Shown in pieces: positions 40,864 to 49,491 of a DNA stretch of 64,000 bases. The position numbers and the translations under genes are program-made. The DNA is from Xanthobacter autotrophicus Py2. GTDB taxonomy: Bacteria > Pseudomonadota > Alphaproteobacteria > Rhizobiales > Xanthobacteraceae. The stretch spans positions 3,211,501-3,275,500 of the forward strand of contig CP000781.1 in assembly GCA_000017645.1 (NCBI GenBank), written 5' to 3'. Positions within the stretch are counted from its first letter, which is position 1, and every line of letters begins with the position of its first letter. The notes below the pieces were generated by a model. That model was not told the origin of the DNA. It was given only the letters and a program-made list of their open reading frames with translations, and did not search any database.

Positions 40864-41883
40864 CTATCGGGTGCCGATCCTGCTTTTGCGCAGGCGGGTG
40901 GGCGGCGCCGAGGTCCAGCGCCGCACGGCGCGGGTGAAGCTGGCGCCGGAGCCGTAGCCCATCTCCGTCGCGACCTCCTGTACCCGGTTGGTGCTGGCCG
41001 TCAGCAGCGCGATGGCGCGGGCCGCGCGCTCCTGCTCGATCAGCCGAGACAGGCTGGTGCCCTCGGCGGTGAGGCGGCGTTGCAGGGTGCGCGGGCTCAT
41101 GAAGGCGAAGCGGGCCACTTCGGCAAGGGTCGGCTCGCCGCCGCGAGCCAGCAGCAGCGGCAGGACGGCGCGGATGGAGCCGGCAAGCGTGCCGTCGCCG
41201 CGGATCACGCCGCACCCCTCCGTCACCTGCTGCGCGAGGGGAATGCGGCTCTGGGCATAGGGTTCGTCAAGCGCCTGATCGCTGAAGGTGACGGCCACCG
41301 CGCCGGTGAGAGTGGGGCTGACGGCGCAGCTGAAATGGGGTTCCAGCAGCGAGAGCCCGAGAACCGGATGGGGCGTGAGTTCCACACGCTCGAGGGCGGG
41401 CCTGTCCTTGCCATCGCGGGTCACCACGCTGGCGATCAGGGACGCCACGAATTGCTGGGTGATGAAGAGGGCTTCATCATCGAGCGGTACGCGGAAGACG
41501 TGGCGGACCGTGGCTCCGCCGGCGTGGGGGGTGAAGGTGAACACCTCGTGGGAGCCGTGGTGGAAGAAGGCGCGGGCCACCAGGTGAAAGGCTTCCCGCG
41601 GCGTCCGTGACGCTCGCACCAACTCCCCGATGAGGCCGATCTGATCGACGCCGGCATGCTCCACCACGCGGCAGCCGATATCGGGCCCCTCGGCATGTGC
41701 CACGGAGCGCAGGAATTCGATGCCCACCTGCAGCGGAATCGGCTGGTCGGGGTCGCCGACGAGCGTGGGCGGCAGTCCGGCCTCCCGCAGCAGGAGGTCC
41801 AGCGGACGCCCGTTGTCCCTGAGCCAGATCATGAACGGGAAGGCGGCAGCCACCCGCACCAGAGGAAGAGTTGTCGTCGCCAT
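40864..41883 (-). CDS. AraC-family regulator with Arabinose_bd-type N domain
   Basis: This 339-residue regulator has an N-terminal ligand domain of the OruR/ArgR-like Arabinose_bd type (FPFMIWLRDNGRPLDLLLRE, then IGCRVVEHAGVDQIGLIGEL) and a C-terminal pair of HTH motifs (ARFAFMSPRTLQRRLTAEG, then VQEVATEMGYGSGASFTRAV). The start at 41883 gives MATTTLPLVRVAAAFPFMIW; 95 earlier codons in frame are rejected. It is convergent with the LysR gene. No obvious target operon lies next to it, so its regulon is unknown. Confidence 0.9.
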   Translation of the reverse strand: MATTTLPLVRVAAAFPFMIWLRDNGRPLDLLLREAGLPPTLVGDPDQPIPLQVGIEFLRSVAHAEGPDIGCRVVEHAGVDQIGLIGELVRASRTPREAFHLVARAFFHHGSHEVFTFTPHAGGATVRHVFRVPLDDEALFITQQFVASLIASVVTRDGKDRPALERVELTPHPVLGLSLLEPHFSCAVSPTLTGAVAVTFSDQALDEPYAQSRIPLAQQVTEGCGVIRGDGTLAGSIRAVLPLLLARGGEPTLAEVARFAFMSPRTLQRRLTAEGTSLSRLIEQERAARAIALLTASTNRVQEVATEMGYGSGASFTRAVRRWTSAPPTRLRKSRIGTR

Positions 41884-42172
41884 GTCCGTGTCGGTGTTGC
41901 TCTCGGTCTCGGTCTGACCGGTGCTGAGGCTATGGTTGACGCGGTGGCGCGCAAGATCAAGGATTCGTGTGGCGCCGCCGGCGACGGGCGGCAACGCGGA
42001 AACCCTGCCCTTAACCTCATGCATTCTTGGCCGGAGGCGGCGGGTGTCATGCCGCCTCGCCGCCGGGCTCGGACCGTCCCGAGGTGGGCGGGAGCCGCCT
42101 CTGGCTCCCGCCGGATCCGTCTGGAGGTCGTGCAACCGGGTGCAACGATCAGACCGGTGAAGACGCAAGAGG

Positions 42173-42604
42173 TCAGAGGAGCGTTTTCCCCTCCGGTGGC
42201 TGGACCTCGATGACCTTCAACTCGTGGCGGCGACCGTCACGGGCCGTCCAGCAGATGGACTGGCCTTTGGAGAGCCCGATCAGGGCGGCGCCGATGGGCG
42301 TCATCACCGACACCCTGGCGGCGGCGATGTCCGCGTCTTCCGGATAGACCAGTGTCACGGTGCGCGCGTTGCCGCCCGCTTCGTAGGTGACTTTGGAGCC
42401 CATCTGCACGGCGGTGGCGGGGACGCGGCCGATGGGGACCAGACGCGCCCGGTCCAGCTCGGCGAGAAGCTCCTCCGCCACGTCGGGAATGCGGTCGAGC
42501 GCGGCTGTAGCGAGGCCAGCGAGGCGTTCGTGGTCCGGATGGCTCAGAACGAGCGCGGGCAGGCGAGGGGACCTCGATTGAGATCTGGATTGCTTTTTCA
42601 TCAT
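42173..42604 (-). CDS. rnk: Rnk/GreA-B C-terminal-domain protein
   Basis: This 143-residue protein is like Rnk, regulator of nucleoside diphosphate kinase. A short helical N-terminal part (LVLSHPDHERLAGLATAALD, DVAEELLAELDRARLV) precedes a Gre-fold C-terminal domain: VQMGSKVTYEAGGNARTVTL, VYPEDADIAAARVSVMTPIG and AALIGLSKGQSI. Rnk binds RNA polymerase in the secondary channel but lacks the long coiled coil of GreA, so it does not cleave RNA. The ATG at 42604 follows TGAC; a TTG five codons earlier is less likely. It faces away from another Gre-type gene. Confidence 0.88.
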   Translation of the reverse strand: MMKKQSRSQSRSPRLPALVLSHPDHERLAGLATAALDRIPDVAEELLAELDRARLVPIGRVPATAVQMGSKVTYEAGGNARTVTLVYPEDADIAAARVSVMTPIGAALIGLSKGQSICWTARDGRRHELKVIEVQPPEGKTLL

Positions 42605-42998
42605 GGGTGTCGTCGTCAAAGGACTGCCGGCATCGCGCGGCCACGGTCGAGCGGCAGCGCGGGCAAGGCTTGGGGAATGGGAAGGCTTGGGGCGCCGTCA
42701 TCGGGTGCCGTGCAGGCGCACGGCGAGACATCATCACCCCGGCGCCCGGGGCGCGGAGGCCGAGCGCGGGGCTACTGTCCTGCGATGGGGCAGGTGCGGC
42801 GGAAGGTGTGGGTCGTCGCGCTCATGGGGCGATCACAGCCTGTCTGCTTACGTTATGTCAAGTGCCATAGCCGGCGGGCCGCTCGGCGCCGGTGCAACCG
42901 GTTCACTGAAGCGATGGGAGACAGTTGGGGCAAACGGGCGACTTTGCGGGTCCCGCGTTGTATGTTCGTGGGTCTTGCCACTCTGGATCCCGTTCAGC
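42605..42998. promoter_or_regulatory. Divergent region between two Gre-type genes
   Basis: About 390 bases with no convincing gene; frames here are low quality. It should contain promoters for the rnk-like gene (minus) and the greA-like gene (plus). The AT-richer patch around 42840-42865 (GCTTACGTTATGTCAAGTGC) is a possible plus-strand -10 region. No clear operator was seen. Confidence 0.4.
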
Positions 42999-43475
42999 AT
43001 GTCCGTCGCCTTTACGCGCGAAAACGACCTCGAAGCGACCGCCGCCGACCTGCCGGACCGGCCGATCTCGCCGCATCCCAATCTGGTGACCCCCACCGGG
43101 ATGGCGGCGCTGGATGCGGCCCTCGGCGAGGCCCGGGCCGCCTATGCGCTGGCGCAGATGGGTGACGTGCAGGCCGACCGGATGGCCATGGCGCGCGCGA
43201 CCCGCGACCTGCGCTACTACAGCGCCCGCCGGGCCAGCGCCCAACTCATTGAAGCTGTTGCTCATCCTCAGTCGGTCCAGTTCGGAGCCACCGTCACCAT
43301 CTCTCGCGAGGATGGCCGCCGCCAGGTCTTTCGCATCGTCGGCGAGGACGAGGCCGACCCGGCCAAGGGTTCGGTGTCCTATGTCTCGCCGCTGGCGAAA
43401 GCCCTGATGAGCAAGGTCGTGGGGGATGTGGCTCTGGTGGCCGGCCGCGAGGTGGAGGTGCTGGAGATCGCTTGA
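42999..43475 (+). CDS. GreA/GreB-family transcription elongation factor
   Basis: This 158-residue GreA-like factor has an N-terminal coiled coil (MAALDAALGEARAAYALAQM through RATRDLRYYSARRASAQLIE) and a C-terminal FKBP-like domain (VQFGATVTISREDGRRQVF, DPAKGSVSYVSPLAKALMS). Such proteins enter the RNA polymerase secondary channel and rescue backtracked complexes. The start at 42999 gives MSVAFTREND; earlier in-frame codons are noise. It is slightly divergent from housekeeping GreA, so it may be an accessory paralogue. Confidence 0.88.
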   Translation: MSVAFTRENDLEATAADLPDRPISPHPNLVTPTGMAALDAALGEARAAYALAQMGDVQADRMAMARATRDLRYYSARRASAQLIEAVAHPQSVQFGATVTISREDGRRQVFRIVGEDEADPAKGSVSYVSPLAKALMSKVVGDVALVAGREVEVLEIA

Positions 43476-44002
43476 GGGCGCATGTTCAGCAGCGCACCGT
43501 GAATTTCCGCGCGCTCCGCTCCATTGGCCAGTGTCCTCCAGTCCCGACGAACCCGTAAGGGGGCGCGATATCGGAACCTTGGGTGCAGAGCCGCGGCTTG
43601 TTGCAACCGGTTGCGACGACGCTCAAGGCAGAAGTCCACCGGGACGAACACCGAAAGACGAGCATCTCAAATAGAGGAAATGTATCGTCTTCCGGATGCT
43701 CAAGCATATCCCGAGCAGGGAAGCCGCAGGGCATGCCGGCGCAACAGAGGGCCGGCGCATCAATTCCGTAGGCTGAGCGGAATGGCTACGGCACCACCTG
43801 AGCCGTGATCCTCTGTCAGGCGGCGGCGGGCGGACGCCTTGCGACCGTAGCGGGTAACGAGAACCGCGTGGTCATCTCCTCCGCGACGGCCGGCCCCCAC
43901 CATGGCGGTGAGGGGGCGAGGAGCGACCGTGGCGCGTCAGGTGCGTCCGGCGGGGCGTCGGGCTAGGCTGGCGCATCTTTGCGCAACCGAGAAGCATCCA
44001 CT
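43476..44002. other. Intergenic region, no gene seen
   Basis: About 525 bases between the Gre-type gene and the luciferase-like gene, both on the plus strand. All frames are short and without recognisable protein sequence. The base composition around 43600-43760 is lower in GC than the flanking genes, which may mark an old insertion scar. No terminator-like stem with T-run was picked out. Confidence 0.45.
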
Positions 44003-45025
44003 TTGAAGAAGATCGGCTTTCTCTCGTTCGGACACTGGACGCCCTCGCCCCAGTCGCAGACGCGCTCGGCCGCCGATGCGCTGCTCCAATCCATCGAGCT
44101 GGCGGTGGCGGCGGAGGATCTGGGCGCCGACGGCGCCTATTTCCGCGTCCATCATTTTGCCCGCCAGCTGGCCGCGCCCTTCCCGCTGCTCGCCGCCGTG
44201 GGCGCGCGCACGCGGCGGATCGAGATCGGCACCGCCGTCATCGACATGCGCTATGAGAACCCGCTCTACATGGCGGAGGATGCCGGCGCGGCCGACCTCA
44301 TTGCCGGCGGGAGGCTGCAACTCGGCATCAGCCGGGGCTCGCCGGAGCAGGTCATCGAGGGGTGGCGGCACTTCGGCTATGCGCCGCCGGACGGCCAGAC
44401 CGACGCCGACATGGCCCGCCGCCATGCCGAGGTCTTCCTTCAGGTGCTTGAGGGCGAGGGCTTCGCGAAGCCCAACCCGCGGCCCATGTTCCCCAACCCG
44501 CCCGGCCTGCTGCGGCTGGAACCCCATTCCGAGGGGCTGCGCGAGCGCATCTGGTGGGGCGCCAGCTCCAACGCCACCGCAGTGTGGGCGGCGAAGCTGG
44601 GCCTGAACCTGCAGAGTTCCACCCTGAAGAACGACGAGACCGGCGAACCCTTCCACATCCAGCAGGCCGCTCAGATCCGCGCCTATCGTGCCGCGTGGGT
44701 GGAGGCGGGCCACGCCCGTGCGCCCCGCATCTCGGTCAGCCGCTCCATCTTCGCTTTGGTGGACGATCGCGACCGCGCCTATTTCGGCCGGGGCGGAAAG
44801 GACGAGGATTCCGTCGGCTTCATCGACGAGAAGACCCGCGCCATCTTCGGCCGCAGCTACGCCGACGAGCCGGACGCGCTCATCCGGCAGCTTGCCGCTG
44901 ACGAGGCCATCGCCGAAGCGGACACGCTGCTGCTCACCGTGCCGAACCAGTTGGGCGTCGACTACAACGCGCACGTGATCGAGGCCATCCTCACCCATGT
45001 GGCGCCCGCGCTGGGCTGGCGTTGA
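44003..45025 (+). CDS. LLM-class (luciferase-like) flavin-dependent oxidoreductase
   Basis: This 340-residue TIM-barrel flavoprotein of the bacterial-luciferase-like family has KKIGFLSFGHWTPSPQSQTR at the start, AEDLGADGAYFRVHHFARQL, RRIEIGTAVIDMRYENPLYM and LIAGGRLQLGISRGSPEQVI. It probably uses FMNH2 or F420 to oxidise a small substrate, but the substrate cannot be read from sequence. The start is a TTG at 44003 or 43979; the family N terminus (M-KKIGFLSFGHW) favours 44003. It stands alone on the plus strand. Confidence 0.9.
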   Translation: MKKIGFLSFGHWTPSPQSQTRSAADALLQSIELAVAAEDLGADGAYFRVHHFARQLAAPFPLLAAVGARTRRIEIGTAVIDMRYENPLYMAEDAGAADLIAGGRLQLGISRGSPEQVIEGWRHFGYAPPDGQTDADMARRHAEVFLQVLEGEGFAKPNPRPMFPNPPGLLRLEPHSEGLRERIWWGASSNATAVWAAKLGLNLQSSTLKNDETGEPFHIQQAAQIRAYRAAWVEAGHARAPRISVSRSIFALVDDRDRAYFGRGGKDEDSVGFIDEKTRAIFGRSYADEPDALIRQLAADEAIAEADTLLLTVPNQLGVDYNAHVIEAILTHVAPALGWR

Positions 45026-45265
45026 GGCGGGTTCGCAGAGGGCTTGGGGCACAACGGGTGCGACGGCTGTCGCATTCGTCGTTCCGGGGCGCCCGATGGG
45101 CGGGTGACCATGGATGGGGGTGGTGGCGCCAAATTCGCAGCGATCCTGGCGATGGAGATAGGCAAGATCGAGTTCGAGACGCTGCGGCTGTGAATGCCTG
45201 GGCAGTCTGTCGCGCGCCGGGAGCAGACCCTCGCTGCGCCTCCCAGTCCGGACATTGGCCGAAGG

Positions 45266-45979
45266 TCAGAACGACGCCTTTCCGATCGAGGCGCCTCCGT
45301 CCACATGCAACGTCTGGCCGGTGATGAAGGCTGCATCGTCTGACATCAGGAAGGCGACGGCGGCGGCGATTTCCTGCGGGGTTCCGAACCGCTTCATCGG
45401 CACGCCGGAGAGGTAGCGCGCCTCGCCCGCGCTTCCCGGCGCGTTGTTGGCGCGGAACAGTTCGGTCTCGGTCGGCCCCGGCGCAACCGCATTGACGGTG
45501 ATGCCGGAGGTCGCAAGCTCCAGCGCCCAACTGCGGGTGAAGCTCACCAGCGCCGCCTTGGCTGCGGCGTAGGAGGTGCGCTCGACGGCGCCGAGGATGG
45601 TGAGGCTGGAGATATTGACGATGCGTCCCCAGCCGCGCGCGGTCATGCCCGGCACCGCCGCCTGGACGGCGGCGAGCGCAGGATGGAGATTGGTCCGCAG
45701 CACCTCGTCGAGGGTTTCGGCCTCGATCGCCCCGAGTGGCTCGGCGCGCACCAGCCCGACATTGTTGACGATGCCGTCGACCGGATCGGCAGCGACGATC
45801 TGCGCCAGCCGCCTGCCCGCATCCTGCGTGCTGAGATCGAGCGCGTGGAGCGTTCCGGGAAAGCCGTCGCTGCGGTGTCGCGCGATGCCGATGATGCGAT
45901 GGCCCTGCGCCGCGAGGCGCAGGGAGAGTGCGAGGCCGATGCCCTTGCTGGCGCCGGTGATGAGGAAGGTCCGTTGCAT
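45266..45979 (-). CDS. Short-chain dehydrogenase/reductase
   Basis: This 237-residue classical SDR has the cofactor motif TFLITGASKGIGLALSLRLA, NNVGLV (NNAG-type), active-site Ser in VNISSLTILG, Tyr and Lys in TSYAAAKAALVSF, and the C-terminal ITGQTLHVDGGASIG. It resembles FabG-type reductases; substrate unknown. It is the last gene of a minus-strand run GST, enoyl-CoA hydratase, peroxiredoxin, SDR, all with short gaps, that lies next to the LysR gene at 48313. Confidence 0.93.
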   Translation of the reverse strand: MQRTFLITGASKGIGLALSLRLAAQGHRIIGIARHRSDGFPGTLHALDLSTQDAGRRLAQIVAADPVDGIVNNVGLVRAEPLGAIEAETLDEVLRTNLHPALAAVQAAVPGMTARGWGRIVNISSLTILGAVERTSYAAAKAALVSFTRSWALELATSGITVNAVAPGPTETELFRANNAPGSAGEARYLSGVPMKRFGTPQEIAAAVAFLMSDDAAFITGQTLHVDGGASIGKASF

Positions 45980-46026
45980 GGGTGGGTTCTCCCCCCGCTC
46001 TCATGGGCGGGGCATGTCTGGGCGGA

Positions 46027-46704
46027 TCAGGCGGCGGTGGCACCCGCGGCGCGGCGAAGGGCGGGCAGCATGTCCGCCGGTTCGGGCCGGCGGGTATAGT
46101 CCGGATTGACCTCGGCATAGAGGATGGTGCCGTCCTGGCCGACCACGAAACGGGCCGGCATGGGGAGGGTCCAGCTCGGGTCGCCGTTGAAGGACGGCAG
46201 GTCGTTCTTCAAGGACTTGTAGAGCTCGACCAGATAATCCGGCAGCGCGAACCGCAGACCGAACGCCGCGGCGACCTCGTTACGAGGGTCCGACAGGATC
46301 GGGAACGACAGCTTGTTCTGGCGGACCGACTTGCGGCTGTTGACCGGATTCTGTGGCGAGATCGCGATCAGGTTCGCGCCCAGCGCCTGGAGCTGCGGAA
46401 GCGCCTCCTGAAGCGCCTGCAATTCCATATTGCAATAGGGGCACCAGACGCCGCGATAGAAGGTGATGACCAGCGGCCCCTTGGCGAGAAGGTCGGCCGA
46501 CGACACCTCATTCCCCTCGGGGTCCGCAAGGGTGAAGGCGGGAATCTTCTCGCCGGCCTTTAGCGCCTGCCGTGCCGCGCCGGAGGCGATGAGTTCAGCG
46601 GTGGCGCGGCGCATGGTTTCGATCACCGCGGGTGGCACGTTGTAGGGCGGTTTGCCCGTTTCGAAATCGGCCTTGAAGGCGTCAAGCTTCGCCTGGAGGG
46701 ACAT
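46027..46704 (-). CDS. Peroxiredoxin-like AhpC/TSA-family protein
   Basis: This 225-residue thioredoxin-fold peroxidase has the catalytic site FYRGVWCPYCNMELQAL with Cys88 and Cys91, so the peroxidatic Cys is part of a CPYC pair as in the alkyl-hydroperoxide/PRX-like2 branch. A helical N-terminal extension of about 50 residues (MSLQAKLDAFKADFETGKPP) precedes it. The ATG at 46704 has AAGGAG upstream. It reduces peroxides using a thiol partner; together with the neighbouring GST and SDR it suggests a response to oxidants or reactive electrophiles. Confidence 0.92.
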   Translation of the reverse strand: MSLQAKLDAFKADFETGKPPYNVPPAVIETMRRATAELIASGAARQALKAGEKIPAFTLADPEGNEVSSADLLAKGPLVITFYRGVWCPYCNMELQALQEALPQLQALGANLIAISPQNPVNSRKSVRQNKLSFPILSDPRNEVAAAFGLRFALPDYLVELYKSLKNDLPSFNGDPSWTLPMPARFVVGQDGTILYAEVNPDYTRRPEPADMLPALRRAAGATAA

Positions 46705-46756
46705 GGGGGTGCTCCTTGTCGGGTGGTATGGCGTGTGCGACGAGGACAGCCGGCCG

Positions 46757-47524
46757 TCAGCCGGCCGCCATCGAGCGGGCGACCTCGGCGGCGCTGATGC
46801 CTTCGAGCGCGAGGCCATAGCCGGTGCCCTCGTCGATGATCCGACGCAGCTTCTGCGTCAGCGCGATGCGGGTGTAGCTGCTGGTGAGCGGCGGCAGAGC
46901 AGCGATCCCTTCGGCGATTTCGTGGGCACGGATGAGCAGCTGGTCAGCAGGGACGATCTCGTTGACCACGCCCCAGTTCTTCGCCGTCGCGGCGTCGAGC
47001 ACCTGCCGGGTGAGGATGAAATAGCGGCCGCGCACGCTGCCGATCACTTCCGGCCAGAGCAGATTGACGCCGTCGCCCGGTACGATCCCGAAGTCGAAAT
47101 GCGGCTTGTCCTGGAACACGGTTTCCGGCGTGGCGAGGATGATGTCGGTGAGCAGCGCATATTCGCTGTGCAGCAGAACGGGGCCGTTGAGCGCGGTGAT
47201 CATCGGCACCTCGATGTCGAGGATGTTCATGAGCACCTTCTTGCCCTCGCGATAGATCTTGTCGTAGCCGCGCGGCGAGAAGAAATCGAAGCCCTCGGGG
47301 CTGATCGCATCCATGAACGCGTCGCCCGATCCGGTCAGGATGACCACCCGGTTGTCCGGGTCGGCGCCGATCTGGTGAAACAGCTCGACGAACTGTTCAT
47401 GGGTATGGCCGTTGAAGACCAGCTTTCCACCATCGGTGTGGAAGCGGACTTCGAGCACGCCGCTGTCCGAGCGGGTGAGCTGGGCATTGGGGAAGGCGTC
47501 CTTGTAAGCGCTGAAGCGGGACAT
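46757..47524 (-). CDS. Enoyl-CoA hydratase/isomerase family protein
   Basis: This 255-residue crotonase-fold protein has VLEVRFHTDGGKLVFNGHTH near the start, DNRVVILTGSGDAFMDAI, PMITALNGPVLLHSEYALL and GIVPGDGVNLLWPEVIGSVR. The oxyanion-hole region is recognisable, but the usual AxG.AxGGG block reads NGPVLLHSEYAL and no clear hydratase Glu pair is seen. It may be a C-C hydrolase or isomerase rather than a hydratase. The ATG at 47524 has AAGGAG upstream. It sits in the SDR-Prx-GST run. Confidence 0.87.
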   Translation of the reverse strand: MSRFSAYKDAFPNAQLTRSDSGVLEVRFHTDGGKLVFNGHTHEQFVELFHQIGADPDNRVVILTGSGDAFMDAISPEGFDFFSPRGYDKIYREGKKVLMNILDIEVPMITALNGPVLLHSEYALLTDIILATPETVFQDKPHFDFGIVPGDGVNLLWPEVIGSVRGRYFILTRQVLDAATAKNWGVVNEIVPADQLLIRAHEIAEGIAALPPLTSSYTRIALTQKLRRIIDEGTGYGLALEGISAAEVARSMAAG

Positions 47525-47573
47525 GGGATGGCTCCTTGGTGTGTTCGCAGGGGCGAATGGATCGGGGGGAAGA

Positions 47574-48206
47574 TCACGCCGCCGGGACGAGGGCCTCGAC
47601 ACGGGTGATCGCGCGTTGCACGGCGGGCCGCGTGGCGATCTGGTCGTACCAGCGGGAGAGGTTGGGGCGGGCGTCCAGAGTGACGCCGGGAAATGCGCGT
47701 CGCCACAGCCAGCCGAAGTGGGCGATGTCGGCGATGGTGAAATCGTCGCCAGCGGTAAAGCGCTGGGTCGCCAGCTTGGCTTCGAGAAGATCGAGGATGC
47801 GTTCCGCCTCGGCGGCGAAGCGGGTCTCGGCGATGGGCTGGGGCTCGGGCGACGAGCGCTTGAAGAAGCCGGCATTGCCGAACGCCGGGCTCAGGCCAGA
47901 CGCGTGGAAGAACAAGTGTTCGAACACGCGCGCCCGTCCGCTTCCCTCAGCCGGCAGCAGCATGCCGGTCTTTTCCGCGAGATGAACCAGGATCGCCGCG
48001 CTCTCGGCCAGCACGAATGCGGCATCGCCGTCGCGCTCGACCATCACCGGCACCTTGCCGTTGGGGTTCAGTTCGAGGAAGGCGGCGTTCTTCTGCTCGC
48101 CCTTTCGGACGTTGACCGGCTTCAGCTCATAGGCAAGGTCCATCTCTTCCAGCGCGATGGGGACCTTGACGCTGTTGGGCGTGGCGAATGCGTAGACTTC
48201 GATCAT
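47574..48206 (-). CDS. Glutathione S-transferase
   Basis: This 210-residue GST has a thioredoxin-like N-terminal domain (MIEVYAFATPNSVKVPIALE, Ser12 or Asn11 as candidate catalytic residue; NPNGKVPVMVERDG, LAESAAILVHLAEK) and a helical C-terminal domain (TAGDDFTIADIAHFGWLWRR, the N-capping box). It is close to the YghU/Ure2p-like or beta/theta-type bacterial GSTs. First gene of the minus-strand run; divergent to the LysR gene at 48313 across a 106-base gap. Confidence 0.92.
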   Translation of the reverse strand: MIEVYAFATPNSVKVPIALEEMDLAYELKPVNVRKGEQKNAAFLELNPNGKVPVMVERDGDAAFVLAESAAILVHLAEKTGMLLPAEGSGRARVFEHLFFHASGLSPAFGNAGFFKRSSPEPQPIAETRFAAEAERILDLLEAKLATQRFTAGDDFTIADIAHFGWLWRRAFPGVTLDARPNLSRWYDQIATRPAVQRAITRVEALVPAA

Positions 48207-48312
48207 GTTCAGCTCCGCGAACAGCGTCTGGGTCTGTTCGTGAGCCTGTTATGATCATTCCTGGAAAGTTGCGGCAGGCCGGTTGAAGCGATAACGTTCA
48301 TTCTCAGGAGGA

Positions 48313-49197
48313 ATGAGTGTGGATCGACTTCAGGCCATGCAGGTGTTCGTGACCGTGGTGGAGGCGGGATCGTTCTCCGCTGCCGCACGGCAGATCGGTG
48401 TCGGACAACCAGCCATCTCCAAGACCATCGCCCAGCTTGAGGAGCGCCTTCAGGTGCGCCTGCTCGTGCGCTCGACCCACAGCCTCGCGCCGACCGATGC
48501 GGGCGTGCGCTTCTATGAACGGGCGCGCGCGGCGATCCGAGAGGCGGATGAGGCCGAACTCGAAGCGCGGGGCGCCGGCGCGGGCCTGTCGGGACGTCTG
48601 CGCGTCTCGGCCGCCACGACCTTCGCGCGTCTGCTCATCGTTCCGCGCCTGCCGGAATTCCTAGCGCGCCATCCCGACATCGAAATCGACGTGCTGCTCG
48701 ATGACCGGGTCATTGATCTTGTCTCAGAGGGCATCGACATGGCTCTGCGGATGGGGGAATTGACCGATTCCGCCGCTATCGCCCGGCAGATCGCCCGCAG
48801 CCGGCGTTCCGTGATCGCGACGCCCGCCTATCTCTCGCGCGCCGGCACGCCCCTGGTCCCGGCCGATCTCGCGACCCACGAGGCGATCGTCTACAGCCAG
48901 CTCGGCGCCAGCTGGACCTTCCGCCGGAACGGCACCGAGGCGTCCGTCGCGGTCCGCGGACGCGTGCGTCTAAGCGCGGCGGAAGGCATCCGCGCGGCCG
49001 TGCTCGCCGACTTGGGGCTGACGGTCAATTCCGACTGGATGTTCGCCCCCGAGATCGAGAGCGGCGCGGTCCGGCGCGTGCTGGAGGACTGGGAGCTTCC
49101 GCCCGTCGATCTGTGGGCGGTGTTCCCGACCGGGCGCCTCGCCAGCGCCAAGGCGCGCGCGTTTGCGGATTATGTGGAGAGCATCCTGGCCCAATAG
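48313..49197 (+). CDS. LysR-family regulator of the GST-ECH-Prx-SDR set
   Basis: This 294-residue LysR protein of the CrgA/DsdC-like branch has the HTH RLQAMQVFVTVVEAGSFSAA, then QPAISKTIAQLEERLQ. The effector domain has GRLRVSAATTFARLLIVPRL, LVSEGIDMALRMGELTDS and a C terminus typical of this group. AGGAGG lies just before the ATG at 48313. The divergent arrangement with the GST gene indicates it controls that operon, probably in response to an electrophile or aromatic. An ATGATCAT palindrome lies in the gap at about 48250. Confidence 0.92.
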   Translation: MSVDRLQAMQVFVTVVEAGSFSAAARQIGVGQPAISKTIAQLEERLQVRLLVRSTHSLAPTDAGVRFYERARAAIREADEAELEARGAGAGLSGRLRVSAATTFARLLIVPRLPEFLARHPDIEIDVLLDDRVIDLVSEGIDMALRMGELTDSAAIARQIARSRRSVIATPAYLSRAGTPLVPADLATHEAIVYSQLGASWTFRRNGTEASVAVRGRVRLSAAEGIRAAVLADLGLTVNSDWMFAPEIESGAVRRVLEDWELPPVDLWAVFPTGRLASAKARAFADYVESILAQ

Positions 49198-49368
49198 GGC
49201 TATTCGCGATGTACCGCGCAGCGCCATAATTTGTCGTTGGTCGGTGATCCGGAAGCGGACGTTTCCGCCACGGCGGGCCGCTTCCTCGATGCCGCGCGGC
49301 TCGATGAGACGACGCGCGCGAAGTTCGCTCGCGGCAATGCGATCGACGTCATGCACATGAAGGCCTGA
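49198..49368 (+). pseudogene. Amidohydrolase C-terminal remnant
   Basis: Directly after the LysR stop, the same frame reads NLSLVGDPEADVSATAGRFL, then DAARLDETTRAKFARGNAID and TGA. This is the end of an amidohydrolase_2-type protein (FLxxxxLDxxxRxKIxxGNAxxL). No start and no catalytic part are present. It is most likely the leftover of a deleted metabolic gene once controlled by the LysR protein. Confidence 0.55.
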
Positions 49369-49491
49369 GGCGGCTGGCGCGCCGGCGCCACGACAGCGCG
49401 CGCCTCGACGGTACGCGTCTTCCAAGACCATGATATCGTTGTGGGCGGTGCAGATTATTGCCCATCCGCTTCACCAAAATCCCACGACTGA

